Origin: Sphingosinicella soli
GTDB lineage: Bacteria; Pseudomonadota; Alphaproteobacteria; Sphingomonadales; Sphingomonadaceae
Length of the DNA: 37,390 nucleotides
Reading direction: 5' to 3'
Assembly: GCF_014199685.1 (NCBI RefSeq)
Contig: NZ_JACHNZ010000038.1
Coordinates: 1 to 37,390 of the forward strand
The position numbers were made by a program, and so were the translations under genes. Every line of letters begins with the position of its first letter. Within the stretch, counting starts at the first letter, position 1. The notes under the pieces are model-generated. The model saw only the letters and a program-made list of their open reading frames with translations, searched no databases and was not told the DNA's origin. Below are positions 7,734 to 16,128 of the stretch, one piece after another.

Positions 7734-9203
7734 GTGATCCACGCAGTTTTGTCGGGATTGATGATGGCGGCGTCGCCCGCGCTCGCGGTGGATGCGTCGG
7801 CGGCGCCGCGCTTTGTCGAAGGCGCCTGCAAGCTCCCCGCAGAAGGCGTGGAGATGCGCTGCGGCCAAGTGATCGTGCCCGAACGGCGGGACGGGCGATC
7901 GACCCGAACCATCGCGCTCGAAGTGCAGATCGTTCTTGCCGACCGTTCGCCGCGCCAGGCCGATCCGATCCTCTTCCTCGGGGGCGGGCCGGGGATCATC
8001 CTGACGGACAAGGCCGCTGCGGTTTCCAGGGCGGCGGGGCTGCGGGACCGCGATATCGTGCTGCTCGACCAGCGCGGCGTGGGCCTGTCGCGCCCGGCGC
8101 TCACCTGCCCGGAGCCGACGCGGGACGAGCGGCTCGACGGGTTTGAAAGCGAGTCCGAGCGACGGGATTCGGTCAGGGCCTGCAGCGAGGCCAATGCGAA
8201 GATCGCCGATCTTTCGGCGTTCTCCACGGCGGAAAACGCCGCCGATGTGATCGATGTCGCCCGTGCGCTCGGCTATGATCGCTGGAACATCCTGGGCGTT
8301 TCCTACGGCACGCGGCTCGGCCTGTCGGTCATGCGCCTGAAGCCGGAGGGGCTGCGCGCCGTCGTGCTCGATTCGCCCTATCCGCCGGAGGTGAACGGGT
8401 TCGACGACAAGCCGGCGATGTTCTTCGAGCAGCTCGACCTCGTGCTGGCGGACTGCGCGGCGGAAGCGGTTTGCAGCGCGGCGTATCCCGATCTGCGCAG
8501 CCGTCTGATCGAACGGCTTTCCGGCCTGACGGAGACGCCCGCCCGCGCGGTGCTAACCAGCAATCGTACCGGCGCATCGCGCGAGGCGACGGTCAGCGCG
8601 CGGCTGGTGCTCGATAATCTTCGGCGGGCGATGTACAGCCACGGTGCGTTGCCGCGTATCCCGGCGGCGCTCGATGCGCTGGCGAAGGGCGAATATGCCG
8701 CCTTCTTCGACCGGCTGGACGGCACACGCGATGCAGGCGGAGACGAGCAAAAGCGCGTGCCCGGAGGGTTCGCTGCGGGGATGCAACTGTCGATCCAGTG
8801 CAACGATGAGCAGGAATGGGCAAAGGGCCATCGCCGACCGGCCGGGGACTGGCCCCGCCCTGTGTTCGCGGCGTTCAAATATGCCTACGATCGCCCCGAC
8901 TGCGCGACGTGGAAGGTCGCCTCGGCGCCCGCCGCGCTGCATGCGCGGGTGCACAGCGATATTCCGACGCTGATCCTGGCCGGGGCCTATGATCCGGTGA
9001 CGCCGCCGGTGCTCGGCGAAATCGCGCTCAAGGGGCTGCCGAACGGGCGGCTGGTCAACTTTCCGGGGCTCGGCCATGGTCTGACCGAAACGATGTGCGG
9101 CCAGACCATCCTGACGGGTTTCATCGTGGATCCGCAGGCACCGCTCGACCAGAGCTGCGTCGAGGATCTCCGCCGGAATTTTCGTTTCACGGTGCCGCAG
9201 TAA
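7734..9203 (+). CDS. Secreted alpha/beta hydrolase, S33 peptidase-like (prolyl/tripeptidyl aminopeptidase type)
   Basis: A 489-aa protein. The GTG start at 7734 has a strong GGGAGG site 6 bp upstream. A short signal peptide (LSGLMMAASPALAVDASA) is followed by an alpha/beta hydrolase core: oxyanion-loop LFLGGGPG, DIVLLDQRGVGLSRPAL, the nucleophile elbow GVSYGT with Ser190, an Asp in ILAGAYDPVTPP and a His in FPGLGHGL. A large cap region separates the elbow from the last two, and the C-terminus resembles the TAP-type domain. Paired cysteines fit an exported protein. Members remove N-terminal residues from peptides or hydrolyse esters. It fits the neighbouring serine hydrolases as a periplasmic or outer-surface processing step after uptake through the TonB receptor. 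It converges on tetR with a 14-bp gap. Confidence 0.85.
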   Translation: MIHAVLSGLMMAASPALAVDASAAPRFVEGACKLPAEGVEMRCGQVIVPERRDGRSTRTIALEVQIVLADRSPRQADPILFLGGGPGIILTDKAAAVSRAAGLRDRDIVLLDQRGVGLSRPALTCPEPTRDERLDGFESESERRDSVRACSEANAKIADLSAFSTAENAADVIDVARALGYDRWNILGVSYGTRLGLSVMRLKPEGLRAVVLDSPYPPEVNGFDDKPAMFFEQLDLVLADCAAEAVCSAAYPDLRSRLIERLSGLTETPARAVLTSNRTGASREATVSARLVLDNLRRAMYSHGALPRIPAALDALAKGEYAAFFDRLDGTRDAGGDEQKRVPGGFAAGMQLSIQCNDEQEWAKGHRRPAGDWPRPVFAAFKYAYDRPDCATWKVASAPAALHARVHSDIPTLILAGAYDPVTPPVLGEIALKGLPNGRLVNFPGLGHGLTETMCGQTILTGFIVDPQAPLDQSCVEDLRRNFRFTVPQ

Positions 9204-9217
9204 CCGGGCGCGGGGCT

Positions 9218-9850
9218 CTATGATTTCCGGCGCTTCTGCTGCGCCGCCGACAATCTGGCGAGCGCCATTTCGACGAACAGGCGCAACTGATAATTCTCGT
9301 ACTCCTTCGTCCATTCGAAGGAGGTCATCAGGCACATGCCGTACAGCGACGAATAGCACTGGTCGCGCAGGCCTTCGAGAAGCCTGCGCGGCACGGCGAG
9401 ATCGCTGAACAGTTGCAGCCATTCCGCCAGCGAATGATGGTCCATGCGCTGCACGAAGGGCCGTAGCCGCTCCAGCAGCGCGGGATCGTGGCGCGTGGCG
9501 ACGATGATTTCGACAAGGGCGCGGTTGTTGCCGGCTTCCAGTTGCGACCAGGCGGCGCGCACGACCCTTTCGAGCCGCTCGGGCAGCGGCATGTCGACCG
9601 ACGCCTCGACGCGGAGCGTGGCGGCGAACGAGGCGTAAACATATTCGCAGACAGCGACCATCAGATCCATGCGATCGCGGAAATGATGGTTCAGCGCCCC
9701 TCGCGTGAGGCCTGCGCGCGAGCAGATCAGTGTGCCCGTCGCGTTGGCGTAGCCGACCTCTCCGATCTCGGCGATCGCCGCCTCGACCAATATCCTGCGC
9801 GTACTCGCAAGCCGTTCGGCCTGGGTGCGTCGGGTGCGGTTCGTGGTCAT
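9218..9850 (-). CDS. TetR-family transcriptional regulator
   Basis: A 210-aa TetR protein. The N-terminal helix-turn-helix reads RRILVEAAIAEIGEVGYANATGTLICSRAGLTRGALNHHFRDRMDLMVAV, the classical TetR_N pattern. The all-helical ligand domain behind it is variable. I chose the ATG at 9850 because the HTH begins right after it; the open frame to 9982 would run through the promoter and operator. It is divergent from the maoC operon, and the 134-bp gap holds one copy of the palindromic operator, so it is the best candidate to bind all three copies and to regulate itself. The ligand is likely an intermediate such as an acyl-CoA, but that is inference. Confidence 0.88.
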   Translation of the reverse strand: MTTNRTRRTQAERLASTRRILVEAAIAEIGEVGYANATGTLICSRAGLTRGALNHHFRDRMDLMVAVCEYVYASFAATLRVEASVDMPLPERLERVVRAAWSQLEAGNNRALVEIIVATRHDPALLERLRPFVQRMDHHSLAEWLQLFSDLAVPRRLLEGLRDQCYSSLYGMCLMTSFEWTKEYENYQLRLFVEMALARLSAAQQKRRKS

Positions 9851-9935
9851 GGCCGCATGATGCCGGTGCGCCGGGGGCTTTGCAAAGTGCAATCGCGGGC
9901 TTCGATATCTAGGTCTGGACAGGCCGCGCAAAAAC

Positions 9936-9950
9936 TCGATACAATATCGA
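9936..9950. promoter_or_regulatory. Palindromic operator, copy 2 (tetR-maoC intergenic)
   Basis: TCGATACAATATCGA has 6-bp perfect arms (TCGATA/TATCGA) around CAA, the most symmetric of the three copies. It lies 35 bp before the maoC start and 86 bp before the tetR start, suited to control both divergent units. A further TCGATATC partial site lies at 9902-9909. Confidence 0.7.
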
Positions 9951-9984
9951 CTATAAACTGAATCACTTGCTTTGGGGAACATGC

Positions 9985-10524
9985 GTGAGGCTTATCGACA
10001 TCATCCGCGAGCGCGAACAGGCGCGCATCGGCAAAGAGATGGGTCCGACCCGGTGGCGCGATGTCACGCAGGAGGACATGAACGCGTTCGGCATATCGAC
10101 GCACGATCCCGACCCGATGCACGTCGACCCTGAATGGGCGGCGAAGAACAGCCCTTTCGGCGGGACGATCGCGTTCGGCTTCTGGACCTTGTCCATGATT
10201 ACGGCCTTTCAGCACGAGATGGCCGGCGGCATCGACGGCGGCGGATATGAGGGCGTCGATGACGTCGCGATGATCGGCATCAATTACGGCTGCGATCGGC
10301 TGCGCTTCATCGAGCCGGTGCAGATCGGATCGCGCATCCGGGCGCGCGGCCAGGTTGTCGAGATCGACAAGGTCGGGCCCGACCGTCTGCGCCGCACGAT
10401 CGACCTTGTCGTGGAGATCGAGGGGAAGGAGCGGCCCGCGCTGTCGACGCGGTGGCTTTCGATGATCCTCATCCCCGAAACCGACGTGACGCTGCAGGGC
10501 TTTCGCAGGGATGGCACGGCGTGA
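9985..10524 (+). CDS. MaoC-like hot-dog fold dehydratase/hydratase
   Basis: A 179-aa single hot-dog protein of the MaoC/(R)-enoyl-CoA hydratase type. The hydratase motif is visible as ITQ-like DVTQEDMNAFGISTHDPDPMHVDPEWA with conserved Asp and His, followed by PFGGTIAFGFWTLSM and INYGCDRLRFIEPVQIGSRIRAR. Such proteins hydrate or dehydrate acyl-CoA thioesters. The GTG at 9985 has a TTGGGGAA Shine-Dalgarno-like stretch; the frame is open from a TTG at 9967, which is less likely. Its stop overlaps the start of the acyl-CoA synthetase by 4 bp (GTGA), so the two are translationally coupled and probably act on the same CoA-activated substrate. Confidence 0.87.
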   Translation: MRLIDIIREREQARIGKEMGPTRWRDVTQEDMNAFGISTHDPDPMHVDPEWAAKNSPFGGTIAFGFWTLSMITAFQHEMAGGIDGGGYEGVDDVAMIGINYGCDRLRFIEPVQIGSRIRARGQVVEIDKVGPDRLRRTIDLVVEIEGKERPALSTRWLSMILIPETDVTLQGFRRDGTA

Positions 10525-12083
10525 CGGCAGCGCACCCCGATACGCTGTATGCCGCCCTGCGCGCTGCGATCGCCGCGCATCCGGACCGTGAAGCCGTGAT
10601 CTTCGAAGCCCGGCGCCTGACCTATGCGGAGCTTGGCGAGGCTGTCGACCAGATGGCGGCGGCGTTGCTGGCAAGCGGCGTGCAGCCGGGAGATCGCGTC
10701 GCGCTGTTGTCGACGTCGCGGCTCGAATTCTGGGTGCATTTCCTTGCGACGACCGCGATCGGCGCGATCTGGCTGGGACTGGGGATCCGCAACACGCTTG
10801 AAGAGCTTCGGCATGTCGTCGCGGACGCGGAGCCCGTGCTGCTTTTCGGCATCGCGAACTTCGAGAAGCGCGATTATCGCAGCGACCTCGCCGAATTGGC
10901 GAGGATGCCGTCGGTGCGTGAACTGATCGTGCTGGGCGGCGGCGCGCACGATGTCGGCACGCGCTTCGAAGACTGGTTGGCGGCCGGTGACAAGACCGGC
11001 GACGCGGTGGCAACCGCCGCCGCGCGTATTGCGCCCGCTGATCCCGCGCTGATCGTCTACACCTCCGGCACCACGGGAAAACCCAAGGGCGCCGTGCTGT
11101 CGCATCACGGCATGGTGACGGGCAACCGGCGGCAGGGAGGCCGCTATCTGGGTATCACGCCGCGCGAAATCTGTTCGCTGCCGATCAACCACATCGCCTG
11201 TGTCGGCGATACATGCGCGTCCAACCTGATGGTCGGGGGCACGATCGTGCTGACCGAACGCTTCGTACCGCGCGAGCAGCTGGAGATCATCGAGCGGGAA
11301 CGGATCAACCTGTGGGGCGGCATTCCCGCCATGGTCCAGATGGTTTTGAACGATCCCGATTTCGCGCAATTCGACGTCAGCTCGGTGAAACTCACAGGCT
11401 GGGGCGGGGCGGCGATGCCGCGCGAGACGATCGAACGCCTGGGCGCGCTCGGTGAGACGGTCGGCGTGGTTTACGGATTGACCGAAACCACGGCGAATGT
11501 GTGCTGGAGCGTTCAGGGCGCCGATGTCGAGACGCTGGCGGGCTCGATCGGCCGCGCTGTGCCCGAATTCCCCTGCCGCATCGCGCGCGAGGACGGCACC
11601 GAATGCGATACCGGCGAAGCCGGGGAAATCCAGTTTCGCGCATCGACCAACATGATCGGATACTGGCGGCGCCCCGAAGCCACGCGCGAGGCGTTCACCG
11701 AAGACGGCTGGCTGAGGACCGGCGACATGGGCGTGCTGCGCGCCGATGGCTACATCATGCTTTCGGGTCGGCGCATCGAGGCGTTCAAATCGGGTGGCTT
11801 CAACGTCTATCCGCGCGAAGTAGAGCAGGCGCTTGAACAGAACCCCGCGGTTCGCTTCGCGGCAGTCGTTCCCGTGCCGCATCCGCTGTACGGCGAGGTC
11901 GGCCATGCCTTCGTCGTGGCTACCAACACTGCGCTGACGACCGAGGCGCTGCTCGCGCATGCGCGGACACTGCTCGCCGGTTACAAGGTGCCGCGTTCGA
12001 TCGAGTTCATGGCGGAACTGCCGCTTCTGCCCAACGGAAAGATCGACAAGGCCGGGCTGCGCGCGCGCGCCGCCGCCGCCTGA
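10521..12083 (+). CDS. Acyl-CoA synthetase (AMP-dependent ligase, ANL superfamily)
   Basis: A 520-aa class I adenylate-forming enzyme with all core motifs. A3 is YTSGTTGKPKGAVLSHHG, A5 is VVYGLTETTANV, A7/A8 is DGWLRTGDMGVLRADGYIMLSGRRIEAFKSGGFNVYPREVE, and A10 is LPNGKIDKAGLR with the catalytic lysine. It activates a carboxylate to acyl-AMP and then acyl-CoA in the cytoplasm. Acid type (fatty, aromatic or bile-acid-like) is not evident. The GTG start at 10521 lies in the 4-bp overlap with maoC. The unit continues 44 bp later with the amidase, so hydrolysis of an amide could feed an acid to this ligase. Confidence 0.92.
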   Translation: MTAAHPDTLYAALRAAIAAHPDREAVIFEARRLTYAELGEAVDQMAAALLASGVQPGDRVALLSTSRLEFWVHFLATTAIGAIWLGLGIRNTLEELRHVVADAEPVLLFGIANFEKRDYRSDLAELARMPSVRELIVLGGGAHDVGTRFEDWLAAGDKTGDAVATAAARIAPADPALIVYTSGTTGKPKGAVLSHHGMVTGNRRQGGRYLGITPREICSLPINHIACVGDTCASNLMVGGTIVLTERFVPREQLEIIERERINLWGGIPAMVQMVLNDPDFAQFDVSSVKLTGWGGAAMPRETIERLGALGETVGVVYGLTETTANVCWSVQGADVETLAGSIGRAVPEFPCRIAREDGTECDTGEAGEIQFRASTNMIGYWRRPEATREAFTEDGWLRTGDMGVLRADGYIMLSGRRIEAFKSGGFNVYPREVEQALEQNPAVRFAAVVPVPHPLYGEVGHAFVVATNTALTTEALLAHARTLLAGYKVPRSIEFMAELPLLPNGKIDKAGLRARAAAA

Positions 12084-12127
12084 CCCTTGGGGCACTGCCG
12101 CTGCATACGATCGAGAGAGGACTTGCG

Positions 12128-13555
12128 ATGACCGTTTCCGATGCCGTGCTGCTGGGCAGCGCCACCGCGCAGCGCGCCGCGCTCGATCGCGGCGAACTCC
12201 GCGCGATCGACTTGACCCGCAGCTATCTCGATCGGATCGATGCGGTCGACGGCACTCTGCGCGGGTTCGTCCATGTAGACGCGGCCGCTGCGCTCAAGCA
12301 GGCGGAAGACGCCGACCGGCGCTTGCAGGCCGGGGAGCGAAGCCCGGTTCTGGGTCTGGTCTTCGGCGTCAAGGACGTGATCGACGTTGAGGGCATGCCG
12401 ACGACATACGGATCGCGCGCATTCGCCGAGAACATAGCGAACGAAGATGCCGGCGCCGTCGCGCGTCTCCGGCAGGCCGGAGGCGTGATACTCGGCAAGA
12501 CGAACACCTTCGAGTTCGCGCTGGCGATGCCGAGCCCGCTGCACCGGGAATCGCGCAATCCGTGGGATCGGTATCGCGTCGCGGGCGGATCGAGCAACGG
12601 ATCGGCGACGGCGGTTTCGGCGGGCCTCTGTTCGATGGCGCTCGGCAGCGACACCTCGGGGTCGATCCGCAATCCGGCCGCCTATTGCGGCATCGCGGGT
12701 CTGAAACCCACACACGGGCGCGTCTCGCTGCGCGGCGTGGGCGTGCTTTCGTCGAGCATGGATACGGTCGGCCCGATGGCGCGATCGGTCGAGGATTGCG
12801 CGCTGGCGATTCAGGTTCTGGCCGCACACGATCCCGCCGATCCTCGATCCGCCGAACGACCCGTGGATGATTATCTGGTGCGTGCGCCGGGCCCGTTCGT
12901 GATCGGCGTGCCGGACGCCTGGTTCCCGGATCTGCGTTGCAGTGAAACCGAAGAAAACCTGCGTACCGTGTTGAATAAACTTGAAGACATAGGCGTTCGT
13001 ATTCGTTCGATCAGCCTGCCGCCGCTCGATCACCTGACCGAACTCTGGGCCGCAATCGCCGCGCCTGAAGCGCTTGAATGGCACGAGCCGAGCCTGAGAA
13101 CGCAGCGCGACGCCTATGGCCCGGCGCCCTTGGCGATCCTCGATCAGCTCAAGGCGCTCGATGGGGTCGCCCATGTTCGGGCACGCCGCGCGGCATTCGA
13201 ACTGCGCCGCGCTGTCGAAGCGGCGATGGAAAGCGTCGACGTGCTGCTTACACCGACCACCCCGATCACGGCCTTCACCTTTGACGAGGCGCGCAGCGAC
13301 CGTATCGCGTGCGGCGATCGCATGATCGACAGCGGTACGGCGACCGTCGGGTTCACGCGGCTTTGCAGCATCACCGGACAGCCCGCGCTCGCGGTGCCGA
13401 GCGGCGTCGCGGCAAACGGGATGCCGCTGTCGCTGCAGGTTTCCGCGCGTCATTTCGAGGAGGCGAAAGTCCTGGCGGTCGGGCGTCTTATCGAAGCCGT
13501 GTGCAGCTTTCCCGTGACGCCGCCGGTGTTTCGCGCGGACGCCGGCCCGTGCTGA
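12128..13555 (+). CDS. Amidase (amidase signature family)
   Basis: A 475-aa amidase-signature enzyme with the Ser-cisSer-Lys triad in place: Lys in FGVKDVIDVEG (about residue 81), the cis-Ser in AGGSSNGSATAVSAG, and the nucleophile Ser in GSDTSGSIRNPAAYCGIAGLKPTHGRVSL. It lacks a signal peptide and should be cytoplasmic. Family members hydrolyse small amides, aryl-acylamides and similar bonds; it is not obviously a GatA because no gatB/gatC neighbours are present. The ATG has a GAGAGGAC stretch upstream. Position between the acyl-CoA synthetase and the CMD-like gene, with an overlap with the latter, suggests that it releases an acid or amine from the imported compound. Confidence 0.92.
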   Translation: MTVSDAVLLGSATAQRAALDRGELRAIDLTRSYLDRIDAVDGTLRGFVHVDAAAALKQAEDADRRLQAGERSPVLGLVFGVKDVIDVEGMPTTYGSRAFAENIANEDAGAVARLRQAGGVILGKTNTFEFALAMPSPLHRESRNPWDRYRVAGGSSNGSATAVSAGLCSMALGSDTSGSIRNPAAYCGIAGLKPTHGRVSLRGVGVLSSSMDTVGPMARSVEDCALAIQVLAAHDPADPRSAERPVDDYLVRAPGPFVIGVPDAWFPDLRCSETEENLRTVLNKLEDIGVRIRSISLPPLDHLTELWAAIAAPEALEWHEPSLRTQRDAYGPAPLAILDQLKALDGVAHVRARRAAFELRRAVEAAMESVDVLLTPTTPITAFTFDEARSDRIACGDRMIDSGTATVGFTRLCSITGQPALAVPSGVAANGMPLSLQVSARHFEEAKVLAVGRLIEAVCSFPVTPPVFRADAGPC

Positions 13556-14058
13556 TCCAACCGATCGATCCGGCCACGGCGACACCGGCGCAGGCCGCTG
13601 TTCTGGCGGTGACGCCGCCGATCAACCTGTTCCGCCTGCTCGTCCATGCGCCGCCGCTCGCGAAACGCATTGCCGGGCTGGGCGGCGCGGTGATGGACGG
13701 GACCATCGATCCGATATTGCGGGAGCTGGTGGCGCTGCGTGTCGCCCACCGGGCGGGCGCCGCTTATGTGCGGGGTCAGCATCTTCGCGTTGCGGAGCTG
13801 ATCGGCATGCCCGAGCGTCTCGTCGCGGCGGCAGCGGAGGAGGCGGCCGACGTGAACGCCGTCGAGCGCGACGTCCTCGCGCTGGCCGACGCGGTTGTGC
13901 ATCGTGCAGCGCTGGAACCCGCCCTGCAGGCCCGCCTGATCGAAGCTCTCGGCCGCGAACACACCATGGGGCTCGTGGTGACGGCGGGCTATTTTTCGAT
14001 GATCGCCGGCGTCACCAACGCCTTCTCCTTGCCGCTCGAGGGCGAAGCTGTCGCTTGA
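13549..14058 (+). CDS. Carboxymuconolactone decarboxylase-like (AhpD-fold) protein without cysteines
   Basis: A 169-aa all-helical protein of the CMD/AhpD-like fold. The core helix pair RELVALRVAHRAGAAYVRGQHLRVAELIGMPE matches the usual RELxxLRVA..xxCxYxWxQHxxxA pattern, but Ala replaces the usual cysteine and the protein has no cysteine at all, so AhpD-type thiol chemistry is excluded. It may act like gamma-carboxymuconolactone decarboxylase subtypes, which do not need a thiol, or have another role. The GTG at 13549 overlaps the amidase stop by 7 bp, pointing to coupled translation. This type of protein is common in sphingomonad aromatic and xenobiotic catabolic operons. Confidence 0.75.
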   Translation: MLIQPIDPATATPAQAAVLAVTPPINLFRLLVHAPPLAKRIAGLGGAVMDGTIDPILRELVALRVAHRAGAAYVRGQHLRVAELIGMPERLVAAAAEEAADVNAVERDVLALADAVVHRAALEPALQARLIEALGREHTMGLVVTAGYFSMIAGVTNAFSLPLEGEAVA

Positions 14059-14128
14059 GTTCGCGCGTTGAAAGCGTAGAAGACCGCGAGGCAACGTATC
14101 GACCACGGCGACCCGGACAAAGGTGATA

Positions 14129-14815
14129 ATGGCGGCTGCATCGGAAACGCGCGATCTGCGCCCCGCGACGCGACAGTTCACGCAGGCGCGGGGAGAAGCC
14201 CGGCGCAAGCTGCTGTTCGATACCGCGCTTGCGCTTCTGCGCGAGCGTCATGTGGAAGATATCACGTATCAGGAAATCGCGCGTCATGCGGGCATTCCTC
14301 TGGCGTCCTGCTACCACTTCTTTCCCGGCAAGATGGAATTGCTGGCGGCCCTGATCGACAATGTCGGGCCATGGTTCACCGACGTCTCGCTACTGGCGCT
14401 GAAGCCGCATGCGGAGAGCTGGACCGATATCCTCGACCGGCTCGTCGACGTGCTGGCGGACCACTACAATACGGATCTGGCGTTCGCGCAGCTGTTTTCG
14501 GCGTGGAAGATACCGCGATCGGTCTATCCTGCGCACGATGCGGCCTTTCAGGAAGCCGCCGAGCGTTTCGCCAAGGCGATCGACAGGCAGTTCGTCCGCT
14601 CGCCGATCGAAAACGAGATGGCCGTGTTCGCCTTTGCATTCCGCCTGATCGATGCAGCGCTCGTCACCTCCCTGGAGATGCACAGCCAGGTGACGCCGTT
14701 CATGCGGGAGGAAGGCAAGCGCGCGGCGCGAAGCTATCTCGCCAATTATCTGCCGCCGGTCATGCAGCGGCGCGACGCTCCGAGTGCAGAGCCGGATAGC
14801 CGAACAAAAGCATGA
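14129..14815 (+). CDS. TetR-family transcriptional regulator (second)
   Basis: A 228-aa TetR regulator. The DNA-binding domain is LLFDTALALLRERHVEDITYQEIARHAGIPLASCYHFFPGKMELLAALID, with the typical YxFFpgK end of the recognition region. The C-terminal part is a helical ligand domain. The ATG at 14129 has AAAGG 5 bp upstream; a GTG two codons earlier is possible. It lies 70 bp behind the CMD-like gene and may be the last gene of the maoC unit. Its 3' end overlaps the convergent MFS gene by 56 bp. The HTH differs clearly from the first TetR, so it probably sees another operator. Confidence 0.88.
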   Translation: MAAASETRDLRPATRQFTQARGEARRKLLFDTALALLRERHVEDITYQEIARHAGIPLASCYHFFPGKMELLAALIDNVGPWFTDVSLLALKPHAESWTDILDRLVDVLADHYNTDLAFAQLFSAWKIPRSVYPAHDAAFQEAAERFAKAIDRQFVRSPIENEMAVFAFAFRLIDAALVTSLEMHSQVTPFMREEGKRAARSYLANYLPPVMQRRDAPSAEPDSRTKA

Positions 14816-16079
14816 CAGCCAGCGCCTGAGCCGCTGCGGGCCCAAACGCAATCGCCCAGCGGATCATGTCGAGCGCGGGCGCGTCCGCTCCGTCGCCCGG
14901 ATTATAGTCGCTAAGCGACAGCAGCAGCGCCGCCAGAGCGGGGCCGGTTGCGAGGCCGATCTTTTCCACGGCGGTCCACACCCCGGTATAGGCGCCCTCT
15001 CGCGCGTGGCTTTCCAACTGGTCCTTCGCGATCACGTCGGTCAGCATCGCGAAGGGCAACAAGAGAAGCGCCGCGTAGAAGATGCCGACAAGCGCAAACT
15101 GAAGGAAGACGAGGGGAAGCGGATATCCCGGTCCGATCTCAAACAGTGTCAATGAGACGACGGCATGGCCGATCGACGCGCCGATCAGGCAGCGACAATG
15201 CCCCCACCGCTTTGATGCCCACGCCCAGAAGCCCATGCAGGCGATGGCGGTGACCAGCAGGGCGAGCAGCAGCGCGCCGACGAGCGCCTCGTCGCCGCCC
15301 AGAATCCGGCTGACGACGTAGGGCAGCAGGGCGCCTGTAAGCCCGAAGATGCTCGTCTGGACAAGGAACACCGCCGAGAGCCGCACGAATGCCGGATTGC
15401 GGACAACGCCGAGCAGGGTGCTCGTGAACGGCGCTCGTTCCACGCCGCCGGTTTCCGTGCCCGCGCTGGACGGCGACCGCGTGGCCACCACCGACGTCAG
15501 CATCGCGGCGACACAGGCCGCGCCGATGAAGAGCGACATCACGCCGTAACCCTGCCGTCCGCCGCCGAATGCGGAAACCAGCATCGGCGCGACCGCTGAT
15601 CCGATGATGACGCCGGTGAGCACCATCGTCATGCGCCACGCCATGATCCGCGTGCGCTCCTGCGACTGCGGGCTCATCTCTGCGGGCATCGCGATGTAGG
15701 GCGTGGCAAACAGCGAGTAGCACACCGCGCTGGCGAGGAAGACGAGCAGCACATAGAGGAAGCGCGCGTCCGCCGTCGCGAAATCCGGCACGTGAAACAG
15801 CACCATGAAGGTGCAGCCGAGGCCGAGCGCGCCGACCAGCATCCACGGCCTGCGCCGCCCCCAGCGACTGCGCGTGCGGTCCGACAGCCAGCCGACGATG
15901 GGATCGAGCACCGCGCCGAGCACTTTGGGCGCGACGATCGCGACCCCGGCCAGCGCGGCGGAGATGCCGAGCGTGTCCGTCATGAAAAAAAGCAGCAATA
16001 CGCTGGGCACCGTCAGATAGACGCCGGTGCCCAGGGAGCCGACCGCATAACCGAGGATGGTCTTTCTCGCGATCGCCAT
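14760..16079 (-). CDS. MFS transporter, GPH (glycoside-pentoside-hexuronide:cation symporter) type
   Basis: A 439-aa inner-membrane protein with about 12 hydrophobic segments. The N-terminal LGYAVGSLGTGVYLTVPSVLLLFFMTD and the loop DPIVGWLSDRTRSRWGRRRPWMLVGAL are the GPH/MelB-type signatures, and YSLFATPYIAMPAEMSP is the usual loop 4-5 motif. Members import sugars or other organic solutes with a cation. The ATG at 16079 precedes the first membrane helix directly; the open frame up to 16664 crosses the promoter. A copy of the shared palindrome lies 35 bp upstream of the start, placing it with the TonB receptor and the maoC unit. It is therefore the probable inner-membrane step for the same substrate. 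Confidence 0.9.
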   Translation of the reverse strand: MAIARKTILGYAVGSLGTGVYLTVPSVLLLFFMTDTLGISAALAGVAIVAPKVLGAVLDPIVGWLSDRTRSRWGRRRPWMLVGALGLGCTFMVLFHVPDFATADARFLYVLLVFLASAVCYSLFATPYIAMPAEMSPQSQERTRIMAWRMTMVLTGVIIGSAVAPMLVSAFGGGRQGYGVMSLFIGAACVAAMLTSVVATRSPSSAGTETGGVERAPFTSTLLGVVRNPAFVRLSAVFLVQTSIFGLTGALLPYVVSRILGGDEALVGALLLALLVTAIACMGFWAWASKRWGHCRCLIGASIGHAVVSLTLFEIGPGYPLPLVFLQFALVGIFYAALLLLPFAMLTDVIAKDQLESHAREGAYTGVWTAVEKIGLATGPALAALLLSLSDYNPGDGADAPALDMIRWAIAFGPAAAQALAVMLLFGYPALHSERRAAA

Positions 16080-16113
16080 GCCCGCACACTCCCTGAACAG
16101 ATTTTCCCAATAC

Positions 16114-16128
16114 TCGATACCATATCGT
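16114..16128. promoter_or_regulatory. Palindromic operator, copy 3 (MFS promoter)
   Basis: TCGATACCATATCGT has the same CGATA-N3-TATCG core as the copies at 4726 and 9936. It lies 35 bp before the MFS start codon, where a repressor would block initiation. Confidence 0.65.

Noticed and set aside
10284-12095. 603-aa minus-strand frame opposite the acyl-CoA synthetase
   Set aside because: Shadow of the ANL enzyme, whose A3-A10 motifs are all present on the plus strand.
14060-14128. Possible fourth CGATA-N3-TATCG operator upstream of the second tetR
   Set aside because: Only a TATCGA half occurs at about 14097; the other arm is missing.
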